Shown here in pieces: positions 7,717 through 15,220 of a stretch of DNA of 23,038 nt. Source of the DNA: CAYOCE01 sp964402405 (lineage in GTDB: Bacteria > Pseudomonadota > Alphaproteobacteria > UBA7879); NCBI GenBank assembly GCA_964402405.1, contig CAYOCE010000018.1, forward strand, positions 1 to 23,038, written 5' to 3'. Position 1 is the first letter of the stretch. Each line of letters begins with the position of its first letter. Below the pieces are notes generated by a model, which saw only the letters and a list, made by a program, of their open reading frames with translations, was not told the origin of the DNA and ran no database searches. The translations under genes and the position numbers were made by a program.

Positions 7717-8928
7717 ATGAGTATGAAAATTACCTCCATAAAAGATCCAAGAGTAGAAGAGGCCAGAAGTTTGCAATCTGTTTCCGGTAGGAAGCAACAT
7801 GGCAAAGCCTTGCTTTATGGATTGGAGCAACTTAAGTGGGCGCTACAGGCAGGGGGCTCTATTGAACACATATTTATTGAAGAAGGAAACAATGATTTAT
7901 CGTCTCTTCCTGAAATTGAAAATAAAAAAATAGAGGTATCTTCCGGCATTTTGAAGAAAATAAGCGATACGCAATATGTAATCCCTTGTTTATCTGTCGT
8001 GCGTATGAACCCCATAAAAGACACAGAAGATGATTTTATTATTGTTTTAGACAGCTTACAGGATTTTGGTAATATTGGCTCTGTTATCAGAACCTCAAAA
8101 GGTTTTTCTATTAATAATTTTTTGTTTTCCAATATGCAAACAGATGCGTTTCAAAGAAAAATTATTGATGCCTCAAGAGGCATGGTCTTTAGAAGTCGTA
8201 TCATTGAAAGTAAAAACCCTGAAGAGGCTTTGGCTTATTTAAAGAAAAATGATTACCAAATTATCGTTACGAGCCCCCATGGAAAAAATCTACAATCCCA
8301 AACGCCTTTAAGTGCGAAAAAAGTTGCGTTAATCATTGGAAATGAGACATCCGGGGCGTGCGATGAGTTTATCAAGGCAGCAGATACTATTATACAAATA
8401 CCCATGAATACTCAGGTGGAATCCCTGAATGCGTCTGTATCAGCGGGCATATCTATTTATGAACTTAAATTTAAGCAGGTGTTAACTATGTTAAAAGAAA
8501 AAATACTGTCTAACTTTGGAAGAGAATTAAATATAACAGGCAAATTAATTCGTATGGCCTTTGATGCGGAAATTAAAAAATTTACCAGTGTATCTGGTAT
8601 ACAAGTGATTCTTCTCATGATTATGCATACTGATAAAACAATGAGCAAAACCCAAATTGCAAAAGATGTTTCTTTATTTGGAGATGAGTTAGATCATTTT
8701 TTAGCGTCCCTCCTGCAGCATAAATATGTTACCACACATGAAGATTCTTATTCTTTGACATCAGATGGAGAGCGGTTTATAGCCGAAATTTGGCCTATTG
8801 TGGATAGAACCCATGAAAAGATTATGGTCAACCTTAGCACTGAAGAAACTGTACAACTAAAACATCTTCTCTCTAAAGTGCAACAGGGTTGCAGAGAGAT
8901 GATCAACAATGAAGATGTAGGGGAATAG
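7717..8928 (+). CDS. SpoU (TrmH)-family RNA 2'-O-methyltransferase fused to a MarR-type regulator domain
   Basis: Residues 1-255 form a complete SpoU enzyme, which methylates a ribose 2'-OH in rRNA or tRNA using SAM through a trefoil-knot fold. The N-terminal substrate-binding part is followed by motif 1 LDSLQDFGNIGSVIRTS (111-127; Asn119, Arg125), motif 2 ALIIGNETSGACDE (204-217) and motif 3 IPMNTQVESLNASVS (228-242). Residues about 258-400 look like a whole MarR protein: TMSKTQIAKDV as the recognition region, YSLTSDGERFIAEI for the wing and following helix, and LSTEETVQLKHLLSKV as the dimer helix. The joint falls at Met258, where a stand-alone MarR gene would start. Start choice 7717 or 7723 is uncertain, since the ribosome site is weak. 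It is third in the TetR-led cluster. The RNA target is unknown; SpoU relatives include antibiotic-resistance rRNA methylases such as Tsr. Confidence 0.87.
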   Translation: MSMKITSIKDPRVEEARSLQSVSGRKQHGKALLYGLEQLKWALQAGGSIEHIFIEEGNNDLSSLPEIENKKIEVSSGILKKISDTQYVIPCLSVVRMNPIKDTEDDFIIVLDSLQDFGNIGSVIRTSKGFSINNFLFSNMQTDAFQRKIIDASRGMVFRSRIIESKNPEEALAYLKKNDYQIIVTSPHGKNLQSQTPLSAKKVALIIGNETSGACDEFIKAADTIIQIPMNTQVESLNASVSAGISIYELKFKQVLTMLKEKILSNFGRELNITGKLIRMAFDAEIKKFTSVSGIQVILLMIMHTDKTMSKTQIAKDVSLFGDELDHFLASLLQHKYVTTHEDSYSLTSDGERFIAEIWPIVDRTHEKIMVNLSTEETVQLKHLLSKVQQGCREMINNEDVGE

Positions 8929-8932
8929 ATCA

Positions 8933-9484
8933 ATGAGTCATATGACTTTTGAAAAAGTAACATCTAAACATCAAAAAATTATCTTTGAGTGGCTGGAAGA
9001 GCCCCATATGAAAGAGTTCTGGGATAACAGTCAGGCACACAAAGATGATATTGTGAATTTTATAGAGGGACGTGTGACCCCGTCCAATTATTTTGGAGGG
9101 ATGAACTCGTATTGGATTGGCTTGCTCGATAGTGAACCCTATGCTTTTATTTTGACCCATGAGGAAAATGAATCCACAGACCCTCCAGAATTCTTCAAGC
9201 CCTATTTATCCAAAACAGGAAAAACCATTGGCATAGATTTTGGAATTGGGAATAAAAACTTTATTGGTAAGGGACTCGCGGCCACAACCCTCATTGCCTT
9301 TATGGACTATTTTTCAACCAACATTGAGCCTGAAACGGATACCTTTTTGATTGACCCATTCATGAATAATCCCCGCGCCATCCATGTGTATCAAAAAGCA
9401 GGTTTTCAGATTATGTGCGAGTTTAGCCAGGAGGGTGGATATTTCGATCAGAATAAAGGTTTACTGATGGTGAAGAAGGTGTAG
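8933..9484 (+). CDS. GNAT acetyltransferase resembling aminoglycoside 6'-N-acetyltransferases
   Basis: A 183-residue single-domain GNAT. The region from GIDFGIGNKNFIGKGLAATT (100-119) through the following helix to LIDPFMNNPRAIHVYQKAGF follows the spacing and key residues of AAC(6')-Ib-type enzymes: GID, GKGL for acetyl-CoA binding, DP..NN.RAI..Y.KAGF. The N-terminal half, with WLEEPHMKEFW and YAFI, also fits that group. Known members acetylate aminoglycosides or, in the related siderophore branch, hydroxylamines; which one applies cannot be read here. The ATG lies 4 nt after the SpoU-MarR stop, with AGGGGAA as ribosome site inside the end of that gene, so the two are co-transcribed. Confidence 0.85.
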   Translation: MSHMTFEKVTSKHQKIIFEWLEEPHMKEFWDNSQAHKDDIVNFIEGRVTPSNYFGGMNSYWIGLLDSEPYAFILTHEENESTDPPEFFKPYLSKTGKTIGIDFGIGNKNFIGKGLAATTLIAFMDYFSTNIEPETDTFLIDPFMNNPRAIHVYQKAGFQIMCEFSQEGGYFDQNKGLLMVKKV

Positions 9485-9493
9485 GAGAAAACC

Positions 9494-10300
9494 ATGCTAA
9501 CGGAAGAAATTTTGTTTAACTCGCTAAAGAAACAACCCTATGTACAGGTGGAATTTCCTTTACCGAAAAGGCAAATGGAAGAGGCCATTGAGTCTTTTTT
9601 TAAATTTCTGGAACTGCCAGATCATCTGAAAAACCATATTGATTTTAAGCTTCGGCCCATACAACGTAGGGGAGATATTGGGTTTAAACATCGTGATCCA
9701 GAGGATGGCCCCTATAGCGATAGTAAAGATTTCTTTCATTTCCATCCCTTAATTTTTGAAAAATATGGAGAGTTTTTAAAGGAAAATCCTGTGGTTAATG
9801 ATTTCCTGATGAAGGCAAATCTCATTTGGGAATCCGCCTATCAAACTATTCAAGGAATTATGAAACTGATTGATACACGTTTCCCTGGAACCTCTAACAA
9901 AGTATTTGATACGAAGGAGGTTCGTATTTTCTTGAGGTTTTTGAAATATAACTGGAGCAACTCAGGCAAGTATCTTGCAAAGCCCCATTTCGATGCAGGG
10001 TCCTTTACATTGGCGATTGGGGAAAGTTGCCCAGGCCTTAGAATTGGCAAGGGACCAGAGGATTTAAAAATCATTGAACACCAAGAAAATCATGCGCTGT
10101 TTATGCTTTCTAGCACCTTTCAAAAGGTAATTGATACGGATGAATTTTCCGCTGGATGGCATGATGTCATTCAGCTGGACGAAACCCAGATCGGAAAGCC
10201 CTTTTCCCGATGGGCAATTGTTGCTTTTATCGAGGTTCCCAATATTGAGAACCCTGCCAGATCCGAAACCCACAAATGGTACAACCCAGAGGTTGCGTGA
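9494..10300 (+). CDS. 2-oxoglutarate/Fe(II)-dependent oxygenase-like protein
   Basis: A 268-residue protein whose C-terminal half matches the double-stranded beta-helix of isopenicillin N synthase-type oxygenases. KPHFDAGSFTLAIGE gives the HxD pair (His165, Asp167). GWHDVIQ supplies the distal metal His (His223), and FSRWAIVAFIE carries Arg239 in the place of the co-substrate-binding arginine. All iron ligands are therefore present and the enzyme is probably active. The substrate is unknown; relatives hydroxylate, desaturate or cyclise small molecules. It closes the TetR-led cluster, 9 nt after the acetyltransferase, with GGAG as ribosome site. It converges on the DUF4239 gene with only 7 bp between the stop codons. 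Confidence 0.8.
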   Translation: MLTEEILFNSLKKQPYVQVEFPLPKRQMEEAIESFFKFLELPDHLKNHIDFKLRPIQRRGDIGFKHRDPEDGPYSDSKDFFHFHPLIFEKYGEFLKENPVVNDFLMKANLIWESAYQTIQGIMKLIDTRFPGTSNKVFDTKEVRIFLRFLKYNWSNSGKYLAKPHFDAGSFTLAIGESCPGLRIGKGPEDLKIIEHQENHALFMLSSTFQKVIDTDEFSAGWHDVIQLDETQIGKPFSRWAIVAFIEVPNIENPARSETHKWYNPEVA

Positions 10301-10307
10301 TAGAAGT

Positions 10308-11090
10308 CTATTGGGAAGGTAAATTCTCTAAAACTTTTTGAAATGCTACAGGTTTTATTGATAACTCTCCCCGAAATGGTCGATCGAGAGCCAACAGAAG
10401 AAATAAGGTGGATGCAATAGCGAATGATACAAAAAAAGAAGAACTTAAATGAAAAAATAACCAGTTTCCATTTATAAAAGAAGAAATTATAAGAAAAGAG
10501 CTAAGAAATATAATAATAGCAAAAAATTCATTAGGTAAAGAATTAGTCGAAAGGTGAATACGATTGTCTCTATCATCCTCTAATTTTTTTAATTCGTCTA
10601 AAATACTATTGATCATTTTTTTCTCTATATCTGATGAAGTCTGGTATTGATAAAGAGTTAGTTTCATTTTTTGAATAATCAATTCTGAGTTTTTATTAAT
10701 AGGTTTTCCGTGGGACATAGCATCCCAGTCATTATTAATAATCACTCGTGCATACTGGGCTACCTCTTTTTTCATAGCATCATACAAAGGAGGGGGCAAA
10801 CTTTTACTATAAATAGTAATGTTTTCTAGAGTGTTAGCTTCATGATATGTTGTAAATTCTGCATCATGAAAGTTATTAAATAATCCATAGATCACAAAAC
10901 CAACTAAAACGGCATAAATTTGTGATAGCACAATATCTACTCGGGAAAAGCCATCAGTTCCATCAAGTAGTTTTTTGGCGGGGATAATTTTTCTGATGGC
11001 TAAAGTAGATAGTATGGAAAATCCAACAACGATACTATTAATCAAAAAAAATAATTTAACGCCAGATATGCTATAAATATAATCTATCAT
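10308..11090 (-). CDS. DUF4239 (bestrophin-like) membrane protein
   Basis: This is a 260-residue integral membrane protein. It has two N-terminal helices (KLFFLINSIVVGFSIL and IYAVLVGFVIYGLF), a long cytoplasmic or periplasmic helical segment of about 120 residues, and two C-terminal helices (FFAIIIFLSSFLIISSF and FFVSFAIASTLFLLLAL). Family marks are TYHEANTLENI after helix 2, a VAQYARVIINNDWDAMS stretch, and LDRPFRGELSIKPVAFQKVL at the end, all typical of DUF4239. The family is distantly likened to bestrophin channels, but its role is not known. GGGAG precedes the ATG at a rather long spacing of 11 or more. It lies downstream of the outer-membrane gene array but beyond the array terminator, so it is probably separately transcribed. 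Confidence 0.87.
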   Translation of the reverse strand: MIDYIYSISGVKLFFLINSIVVGFSILSTLAIRKIIPAKKLLDGTDGFSRVDIVLSQIYAVLVGFVIYGLFNNFHDAEFTTYHEANTLENITIYSKSLPPPLYDAMKKEVAQYARVIINNDWDAMSHGKPINKNSELIIQKMKLTLYQYQTSSDIEKKMINSILDELKKLEDDRDNRIHLSTNSLPNEFFAIIIFLSSFLIISSFINGNWLFFHLSSSFFVSFAIASTLFLLLALDRPFRGELSIKPVAFQKVLENLPSQ

Positions 11091-11186
11091 ATGAAAAAAT
11101 GCTCCCTTACTTTAGAATAGCGCTATTTATAAAAGGGGACAAATATTTTTTTAAACGTGTTTTGCAAGGGACGGAAAAAAACCATA

Positions 11187-11215
11187 AAAAAAGGGACCAC
11201 ATAGGTCCCTTTTTT
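11187..11215 (-). terminator. strong hairpin terminator after the outer-membrane gene array
   Basis: AAAAAAGGGACC (11187-11198) and GGTCCCTTTTTT (11204-11215) form a perfect 12-bp stem with a 5-nt loop. The T run serves the minus-strand genes, but the A/T symmetry would let it stop transcription in both directions. A second tight palindrome, CTAAACC-GA-GGTTTAG (11221-11236), overlaps the stop codon just upstream in transcript order. Confidence 0.85.
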
Positions 11216-11232
11216 CGTAGCTAAACCGAGGT

Positions 11233-11907
11233 TTAGAATTTGTAGGATGCACCCACGTAGAAACGGGTGTAATAGGTTCCCGAAATACTGCTTTGAGTGA
11301 ATGGGGTAATTGCCTCCACACCAGCGTCAATATCTGTACATTCATTGATATGGTATTGGAAGCCAAGACCATAGTTGAGACCCCATTGAGTTGCCTTAAT
11401 GTTGTAAGTACTGCCATCTCTGAAGATACTTCCAGAATTCGCATCTCCCCGACTAACGGAAAGTCTGTTGGAAATCATGCTGATACCTAACCTTGCTGTT
11501 AGATCAAGAGCAGAAACCAAAGCCAAGCGTCCTTCTCCGGTTAGAGACCATGCATCTGCAACCAAGCTACCCCGTGCAGTTGTAGCTGTTCCATCTGAAC
11601 CAGAAACAGATCTACGTCCTAAGTATTGATAAGCAAACAAAAGACCAAAGTTCCGATGGAAATCATACCCAACGGTTGCCCCAATTCCTAGAATAGGTCT
11701 TTGATTAAACATGAAAGACGCCTTGCTTGCGTCTCCTCCATTAGCAATAGTACTACCATTAAATTTGCTCGTAGCTACAGCAACGTTGCTAGCAGCATAG
11801 ACGGTATTCAAGTTTACACCCGCGCGGAAACCTTTTAGACTATCTGTGCCTTCAGCCATTGCAGTAGCAGTTGCCATTACGCCTGCAAGTAAAAGAATTT
11901 TTTTCAT
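11233..11907 (-). CDS. outer-membrane beta-barrel protein, paralogue 1
   Basis: This 224-residue porin-like barrel belongs to the OmpA/Opa-type beta-barrel group. It has a Sec signal, MKKILLLAGVMATATAMA, and a mature part of alternating strands. It ends in FYVGASYKF, a C-terminal Phe expected for BAM-mediated insertion. Blocks shared with the next two genes include GYDFHRNFGLLFAYQYLGRR, LDLTARLGISMISNRLSV and WGLNYGLGFQYHIN. This copy is the most divergent of the three, with a longer variable segment after residue 35 and a Thr/Ser-rich insert in the last loop. It has its own TATAAT and ribosome site (AAAGGGG) and is separated by 175 bp from paralogue 2. Exposed loops are probably surface antigens, but no ligand can be named. 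Confidence 0.87.
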   Translation of the reverse strand: MKKILLLAGVMATATAMAEGTDSLKGFRAGVNLNTVYAASNVAVATSKFNGSTIANGGDASKASFMFNQRPILGIGATVGYDFHRNFGLLFAYQYLGRRSVSGSDGTATTARGSLVADAWSLTGEGRLALVSALDLTARLGISMISNRLSVSRGDANSGSIFRDGSTYNIKATQWGLNYGLGFQYHINECTDIDAGVEAITPFTQSSISGTYYTRFYVGASYKF

Positions 11908-11953
11908 CGTTTATCCCCTTTAAGAATATAAAAAATTAAAACATATTTAAACA

Positions 11954-11959
11954 ATTATA
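11954..11959 (-). promoter_or_regulatory. putative -10 box for outer-membrane paralogue 1
   Basis: On the minus strand TATAAT lies about 47 bp before the start codon at 11907. I see no good -35 at the right distance. It suggests this copy is transcribed independently of paralogues 2 and 3. Confidence 0.35.
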
Positions 11960-12082
11960 GGTACAGTAAAGCTGATTTTTCCTTTTTGCGGAAGGGGTTG
12001 CGTGTGATACATCCCCCTAATTCACAAAAACCATCAGAAAGTGTTTCATAAATACAACAGTTTCTTTTTGTGCAGCTTAAAT

Positions 12083-12754
12083 TTAGAATTTGTAGGACAT
12101 TCCCACATAAAAACGAATGTTCATCGTATTTTGAATGTTACGTTGCCTGAACTGGCTAATGCTTTCTACACCCCCTTCAATATCCATACTCTCATTGAAA
12201 TGATATAGGAATCCAAAGCCATAATTAAGGCCCCAGTGATTTTCCTTGATGGTATGAATATCAGTATCAGAGAGGATGGGACGGCCATGGTATAGCCCCC
12301 CTTGATAAATTGAAAGTCTATTAGAAATTATGCTAAAACCTAGTCTTGCTGTTAAATCTAGACTAGAGCCTAAAGGCAGTCGACCTTCCCCACTTAAAGA
12401 CCATGAGGTTGTTACAAGTTTACCAAATATTGTTAAAGGGTAATTATCTGTACCTGTAATAGGTCTGCGTCCCAGGTATTGATAGGAAAGCAATAGGCCA
12501 AAATTTTGGTGGAAATCATAGCCTGTTGTTGCTCCGAAACCCATAGTAGATTCTGTCTTAAAATGAAGGCTCATCTTTGAACTATCGGGCCCTGCATACG
12601 CTCCATTAAGTCTATCTATTGGGATGTAAATCAAATTAGGACCAAACACTGTATTCGCATTTATCCCAACGCGAAAACCTTTCAGAGCCCCCTGTGCACC
12701 TGCAACTGTAGAAGAAGTGATAAATATACTTATAAATAAAAGGATCTTTTTCAT
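12083..12754 (-). CDS. outer-membrane beta-barrel protein, paralogue 2
   Basis: A 223-residue barrel with signal MKKILLFISIFITSSTVAGA and C-terminal FYVGMSYKF. It shares GYDFHQNFGLLLSYQYLGRR, LDLTARLGFSIISNRLSIYQ and WGLNYGFGFLYHFNESMDIEGG with its neighbours. It is closer to paralogue 3 than to 1: both have NGAYAGPD near residue 50 and the RxIQN stretch in the last loop. AAAGAGG precedes the ATG. Only 22 bp separate it from the stop of paralogue 3, so the two form one transcript, while 175 bp and a promoter-like box separate it from paralogue 1. The tandem layout indicates local duplication followed by loop divergence. Confidence 0.87.
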   Translation of the reverse strand: MKKILLFISIFITSSTVAGAQGALKGFRVGINANTVFGPNLIYIPIDRLNGAYAGPDSSKMSLHFKTESTMGFGATTGYDFHQNFGLLLSYQYLGRRPITGTDNYPLTIFGKLVTTSWSLSGEGRLPLGSSLDLTARLGFSIISNRLSIYQGGLYHGRPILSDTDIHTIKENHWGLNYGFGFLYHFNESMDIEGGVESISQFRQRNIQNTMNIRFYVGMSYKF

Positions 12755-12776
12755 CTGGCCTCTTTATATATCCATA

Positions 12777-13448
12777 TTAGAATTTATAGGATGCTCCCAC
12801 ATAGAAGCGGACGGTGTACATATTTTGAATATGACGTTGCTTGAAATGACTCGTAGCTTCGAACCCGCCCTCAATATCCATATTTTCGTTGAGATGATAT
12901 AGAATACCAAGGCCATAATTGATACCCCAATGATTTTCCTTGATAATATGCCTATCATTATCAGAGATTATGGCACTTCCTTCCCATAACTCTCTTTGAT
13001 AAACGGAAAGTTTATTAGAAATCAGGCTCAGACCCAATCTTGCTGTAAAATCAAGCTTGTCTACTACAGGTATACGTCCTTCGCCAATTAGGGACCATGA
13101 ATTCGTTACAAGTTTACCGCCTAATACTGATATGTGACAATCATTACCAGTAATAATATGACGCCCTAGATATTGGTAAGAGAGCAACATACCAAAATTT
13201 CGATGGAAATCATATCCAACTGTCGCCCCGCCACCTAAGGCAGCTTGTGAACTAAGATCAATCGTTGTTTTTTCGGTGTCAGGGCCTGCATATGCTCCAT
13301 TAAACTGATCTACAGGCACATAAGCTTTAGGAGGGCCAAATATTGTACTAACATTTGCGCTCATGCGAAAACCGTTTGGGTTATCCTGGGCATCTGTGGT
13401 TATTATAAGACTGGTAAGGATGATTGTAGAAAAAAGAATTTTTTTCAT
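12777..13448 (-). CDS. outer-membrane beta-barrel protein, paralogue 3
   Basis: A 223-residue barrel, with signal MKKILFSTIILTSLIITTDA and C-terminal FYVGASYKF. Conserved blocks are GYDFHRNFGMLLSYQYLGRH, LDFTARLGLSLISNKLSVYQ and WGINYGLGILYHLNENMDIEGG. The frame is open to an ATG at 13469, but the MKK start at 13448 aligns with both paralogues and gives a clean signal peptide, so I prefer it. Neither start has a visible ribosome-binding site. A 22-codon open frame with a strong site lies just upstream (13476-13544) and ends 27 bp before this start, so translation may be coupled to it. It is the first gene of a two-gene unit with paralogue 2. Confidence 0.85.
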   Translation of the reverse strand: MKKILFSTIILTSLIITTDAQDNPNGFRMSANVSTIFGPPKAYVPVDQFNGAYAGPDTEKTTIDLSSQAALGGGATVGYDFHRNFGMLLSYQYLGRHIITGNDCHISVLGGKLVTNSWSLIGEGRIPVVDKLDFTARLGLSLISNKLSVYQRELWEGSAIISDNDRHIIKENHWGINYGLGILYHLNENMDIEGGFEATSHFKQRHIQNMYTVRFYVGASYKF

Positions 13449-13475
13449 TGTGATGCTATTTTGAAACATGAGCTG

Positions 13476-13544
13476 CTATCCTTCTGTATGTTTTGATACT
13501 GAAAGAGCTGTTAGTACTCCTGTAAGTAAAAGAATTTTTTTCAT
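13476..13544 (-). pseudogene. 22-codon remnant of a fourth paralogue's signal peptide, or a leader peptide
   Basis: A good ribosome site (GGAGG) and ATG at 13544 start MKKILLLTGV and 12 further residues before TAG at 13478-13476. The opening matches the paralogue 1 signal peptide at both protein and DNA level: the 19 bases AAGTAAAAGAATTTTTTTC are shared on the plus strand. After the signal-like part the reading frame stops and no barrel follows. The simplest reading is the 5' end of a fourth array member, deleted by recombination. A working leader peptide that feeds ribosomes to paralogue 3, which lacks its own ribosome site, is also possible. Confidence 0.65.
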
Positions 13545-13577
13545 TATTTTATCCTCCCTAATTTTTTAATTATATAT

Positions 13578-13606
13578 ATAGTAGAACTTATTTTTCTGTT
13601 TTTGAA
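13578..13606 (-). promoter_or_regulatory. putative promoter for paralogues 3 and 2
   Basis: On the minus strand TTCAAA (13606-13601) and TACTAT (13583-13578) lie 17 bp apart, each 4/6 to consensus, and about 34 bp before the remnant start at 13544. An overlapping TATAAT lies at 13574-13569. The region is very AT-rich, so chance matches are likely. Confidence 0.3.
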
Positions 13607-13774
13607 AAAGGATAAAATGAAGATTATTTTATCAATTTGTTCATTACCAAAAAATGTTCCATATCCGCAACAGTCCTTTATTGCCTCTTTTTACAGAACG
13701 CCCTTGACATTAATGTAGAAAACCAGAGAAAAGTATAAAGGCTCTAATATTTTTAAATTAAGGTTCATCAACTT

Positions 13775-15151
13775 ATGACAGTTATTACACGATTTGCCCC
13801 GTCTCCCACAGGATTTTTACATATAGGAGGAGCGAGAACAGCCCTCTTTAACTGGCTTTATGCCCGGCATCATGGGGGGCAGTTTTTGTTGAGGATTGAA
13901 GATACCGACCAGGAGCGGTCCACTCTTGCTGCAACAGAGGCTATTTTTAGGGGACTGGAGTGGTTGGGACTTGATTGGGACGAAGACGTCGTTTTTCAAT
14001 CGCGTCGATTCGATCGCCATTTAGAGGCTGCCCGTGATTTGGTCGCGAAGGGTCATGCCTATTATTGCACGTGTTCAAAAGAAGAATTAGAGGCTATGCG
14101 GGAGCATGCTCGAGCGGGTGGTCAGCCGCCTCGGTATGATGGGAGATGTCGCAATCAACATCACACCAGTGGGGTTATTCGCCTGAAAATGCCCCAGGAT
14201 GGTACTAGTGTGTTGGAAGATTTGGTGCAGGGGCGCGTGGAAATGCAAAACACTCAATTGGATGATTTGATTTTGGTGCGAGCAGATCATACGCCAACCT
14301 ATATGTTATCTGTGGTGGTGGATGATCATGATATGAAAATTACCCATATTATTCGCGGGGATGATCATTTGACCAATGCGTTCAAGCAAATGCACCTGTA
14401 CCAGTCTTTGGGTTATGATGTTCCCAAAATGGCTCATATTCCTCTAATCCATGGGCCTGATGGAGCAAAACTATCCAAACGTCACGGGGCTTTGGGGGTG
14501 GAGGCCTATCAGGATATGGGATATTTGCCGGAGGCTATGTGTAATTACCTGCTGCGGCTGGGTTGGTCCCATGGAGATGAGGAGATTATTTCTCGCGCCC
14601 AAGCTGTAGAGTGGTTTGATTTGGATCATGTGGGGAAATCCCCCTCCCGGTTTGATTTTAAGAAATTGGAAAATCTGAATGGTCATTATATTCGGGAATC
14701 GGATGATGGAGACTTAGTGGAATTGATTCGAAAACCTTTAGAACAGCTGATTGACAAAGCGTTGAATCAAGATGATTTGGATATTTTAAAACATGGCATG
14801 AAAGGCCTGAAGGAGCGTGCCAAAACATTGGTAGAGCTTACTGAAAATGCTGCCTTCTATGTGCGGGATTTGCCTTTGCCGATGCAGGATGCCGCAGCTG
14901 CCTTGCTAACATCTGATGCGCGGGCGTTAATAGGGGAAGTTGTCCAGCATTTAAAGAATGTTTCAAGTTGGACGGAGTCATCGTTGGAAGAGTCTTTACG
15001 TGATTTTGCCGCAGGAAAAGGATTAGGATTGGGAAAACTGGCACAACCTTTAAGAATTGTCTTAACAGGGGCTACTATTTCCCCCAGTGTTTTTGAAATT
15101 ATGACTGTTCTTGGAAAAGAAAAAAGTTTAAATAGATTAATGGATTCTTAA
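13775..15151 (+). CDS. gltX: glutamyl-tRNA synthetase
   Basis: GluRS charges tRNA(Glu) with glutamate, using ATP, in the cytoplasm. The 458 residues fit the bacterial enzyme. The class I HIGH motif is seen in SPTGFLHIGGART (His16) and the KMSKS equivalent is KLSKR (232-236). The stretch LLRIEDTDQERS and the tRNA-acceptor region IIRGDDHLTNAFKQMHLY are typical. The insertion that binds zinc in E. coli is partly kept: CTC near residue 94 and YDGRC near 120 supply three cysteines, but Asn replaces the fourth ligand, His. The C-terminal anticodon-binding helical domain is complete, ending near the conserved ITLTG-like IVLTGATISPSVFEIMTVLG. The ATG at 13775 has only a weak AAGG upstream. A TTGACA at 13704-13709 lies upstream without a well-placed -10. 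Confidence 0.97.
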   Translation: MTVITRFAPSPTGFLHIGGARTALFNWLYARHHGGQFLLRIEDTDQERSTLAATEAIFRGLEWLGLDWDEDVVFQSRRFDRHLEAARDLVAKGHAYYCTCSKEELEAMREHARAGGQPPRYDGRCRNQHHTSGVIRLKMPQDGTSVLEDLVQGRVEMQNTQLDDLILVRADHTPTYMLSVVVDDHDMKITHIIRGDDHLTNAFKQMHLYQSLGYDVPKMAHIPLIHGPDGAKLSKRHGALGVEAYQDMGYLPEAMCNYLLRLGWSHGDEEIISRAQAVEWFDLDHVGKSPSRFDFKKLENLNGHYIRESDDGDLVELIRKPLEQLIDKALNQDDLDILKHGMKGLKERAKTLVELTENAAFYVRDLPLPMQDAAAALLTSDARALIGEVVQHLKNVSSWTESSLEESLRDFAAGKGLGLGKLAQPLRIVLTGATISPSVFEIMTVLGKEKSLNRLMDS

Positions 15152-15220
15152 TAATTTCATGGTACCATAAATATATATTGCTATTATTTTAATAAGAATT
15201 CCTGACCTTAAGAGATACCT

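Noticed and set aside
13449..13469. Upstream ATG 13469 as the start of outer-membrane paralogue 3
   Set aside because: It would put seven polar residues before a signal peptide that begins MKKIL in all paralogues, and it has no better ribosome site.
13704..13739. TTGACA and TATAAA upstream of gltX as a promoter
   Set aside because: The spacing is 24 bp, too long for a sigma70 promoter, and no hexamer at 16-18 bp resembles a -10 box.
15159..15168. Palindrome ATGGTACCAT after gltX as a terminator
   Set aside because: A 10-bp palindrome without a loop, and with no T run, would not form a useful terminator hairpin.
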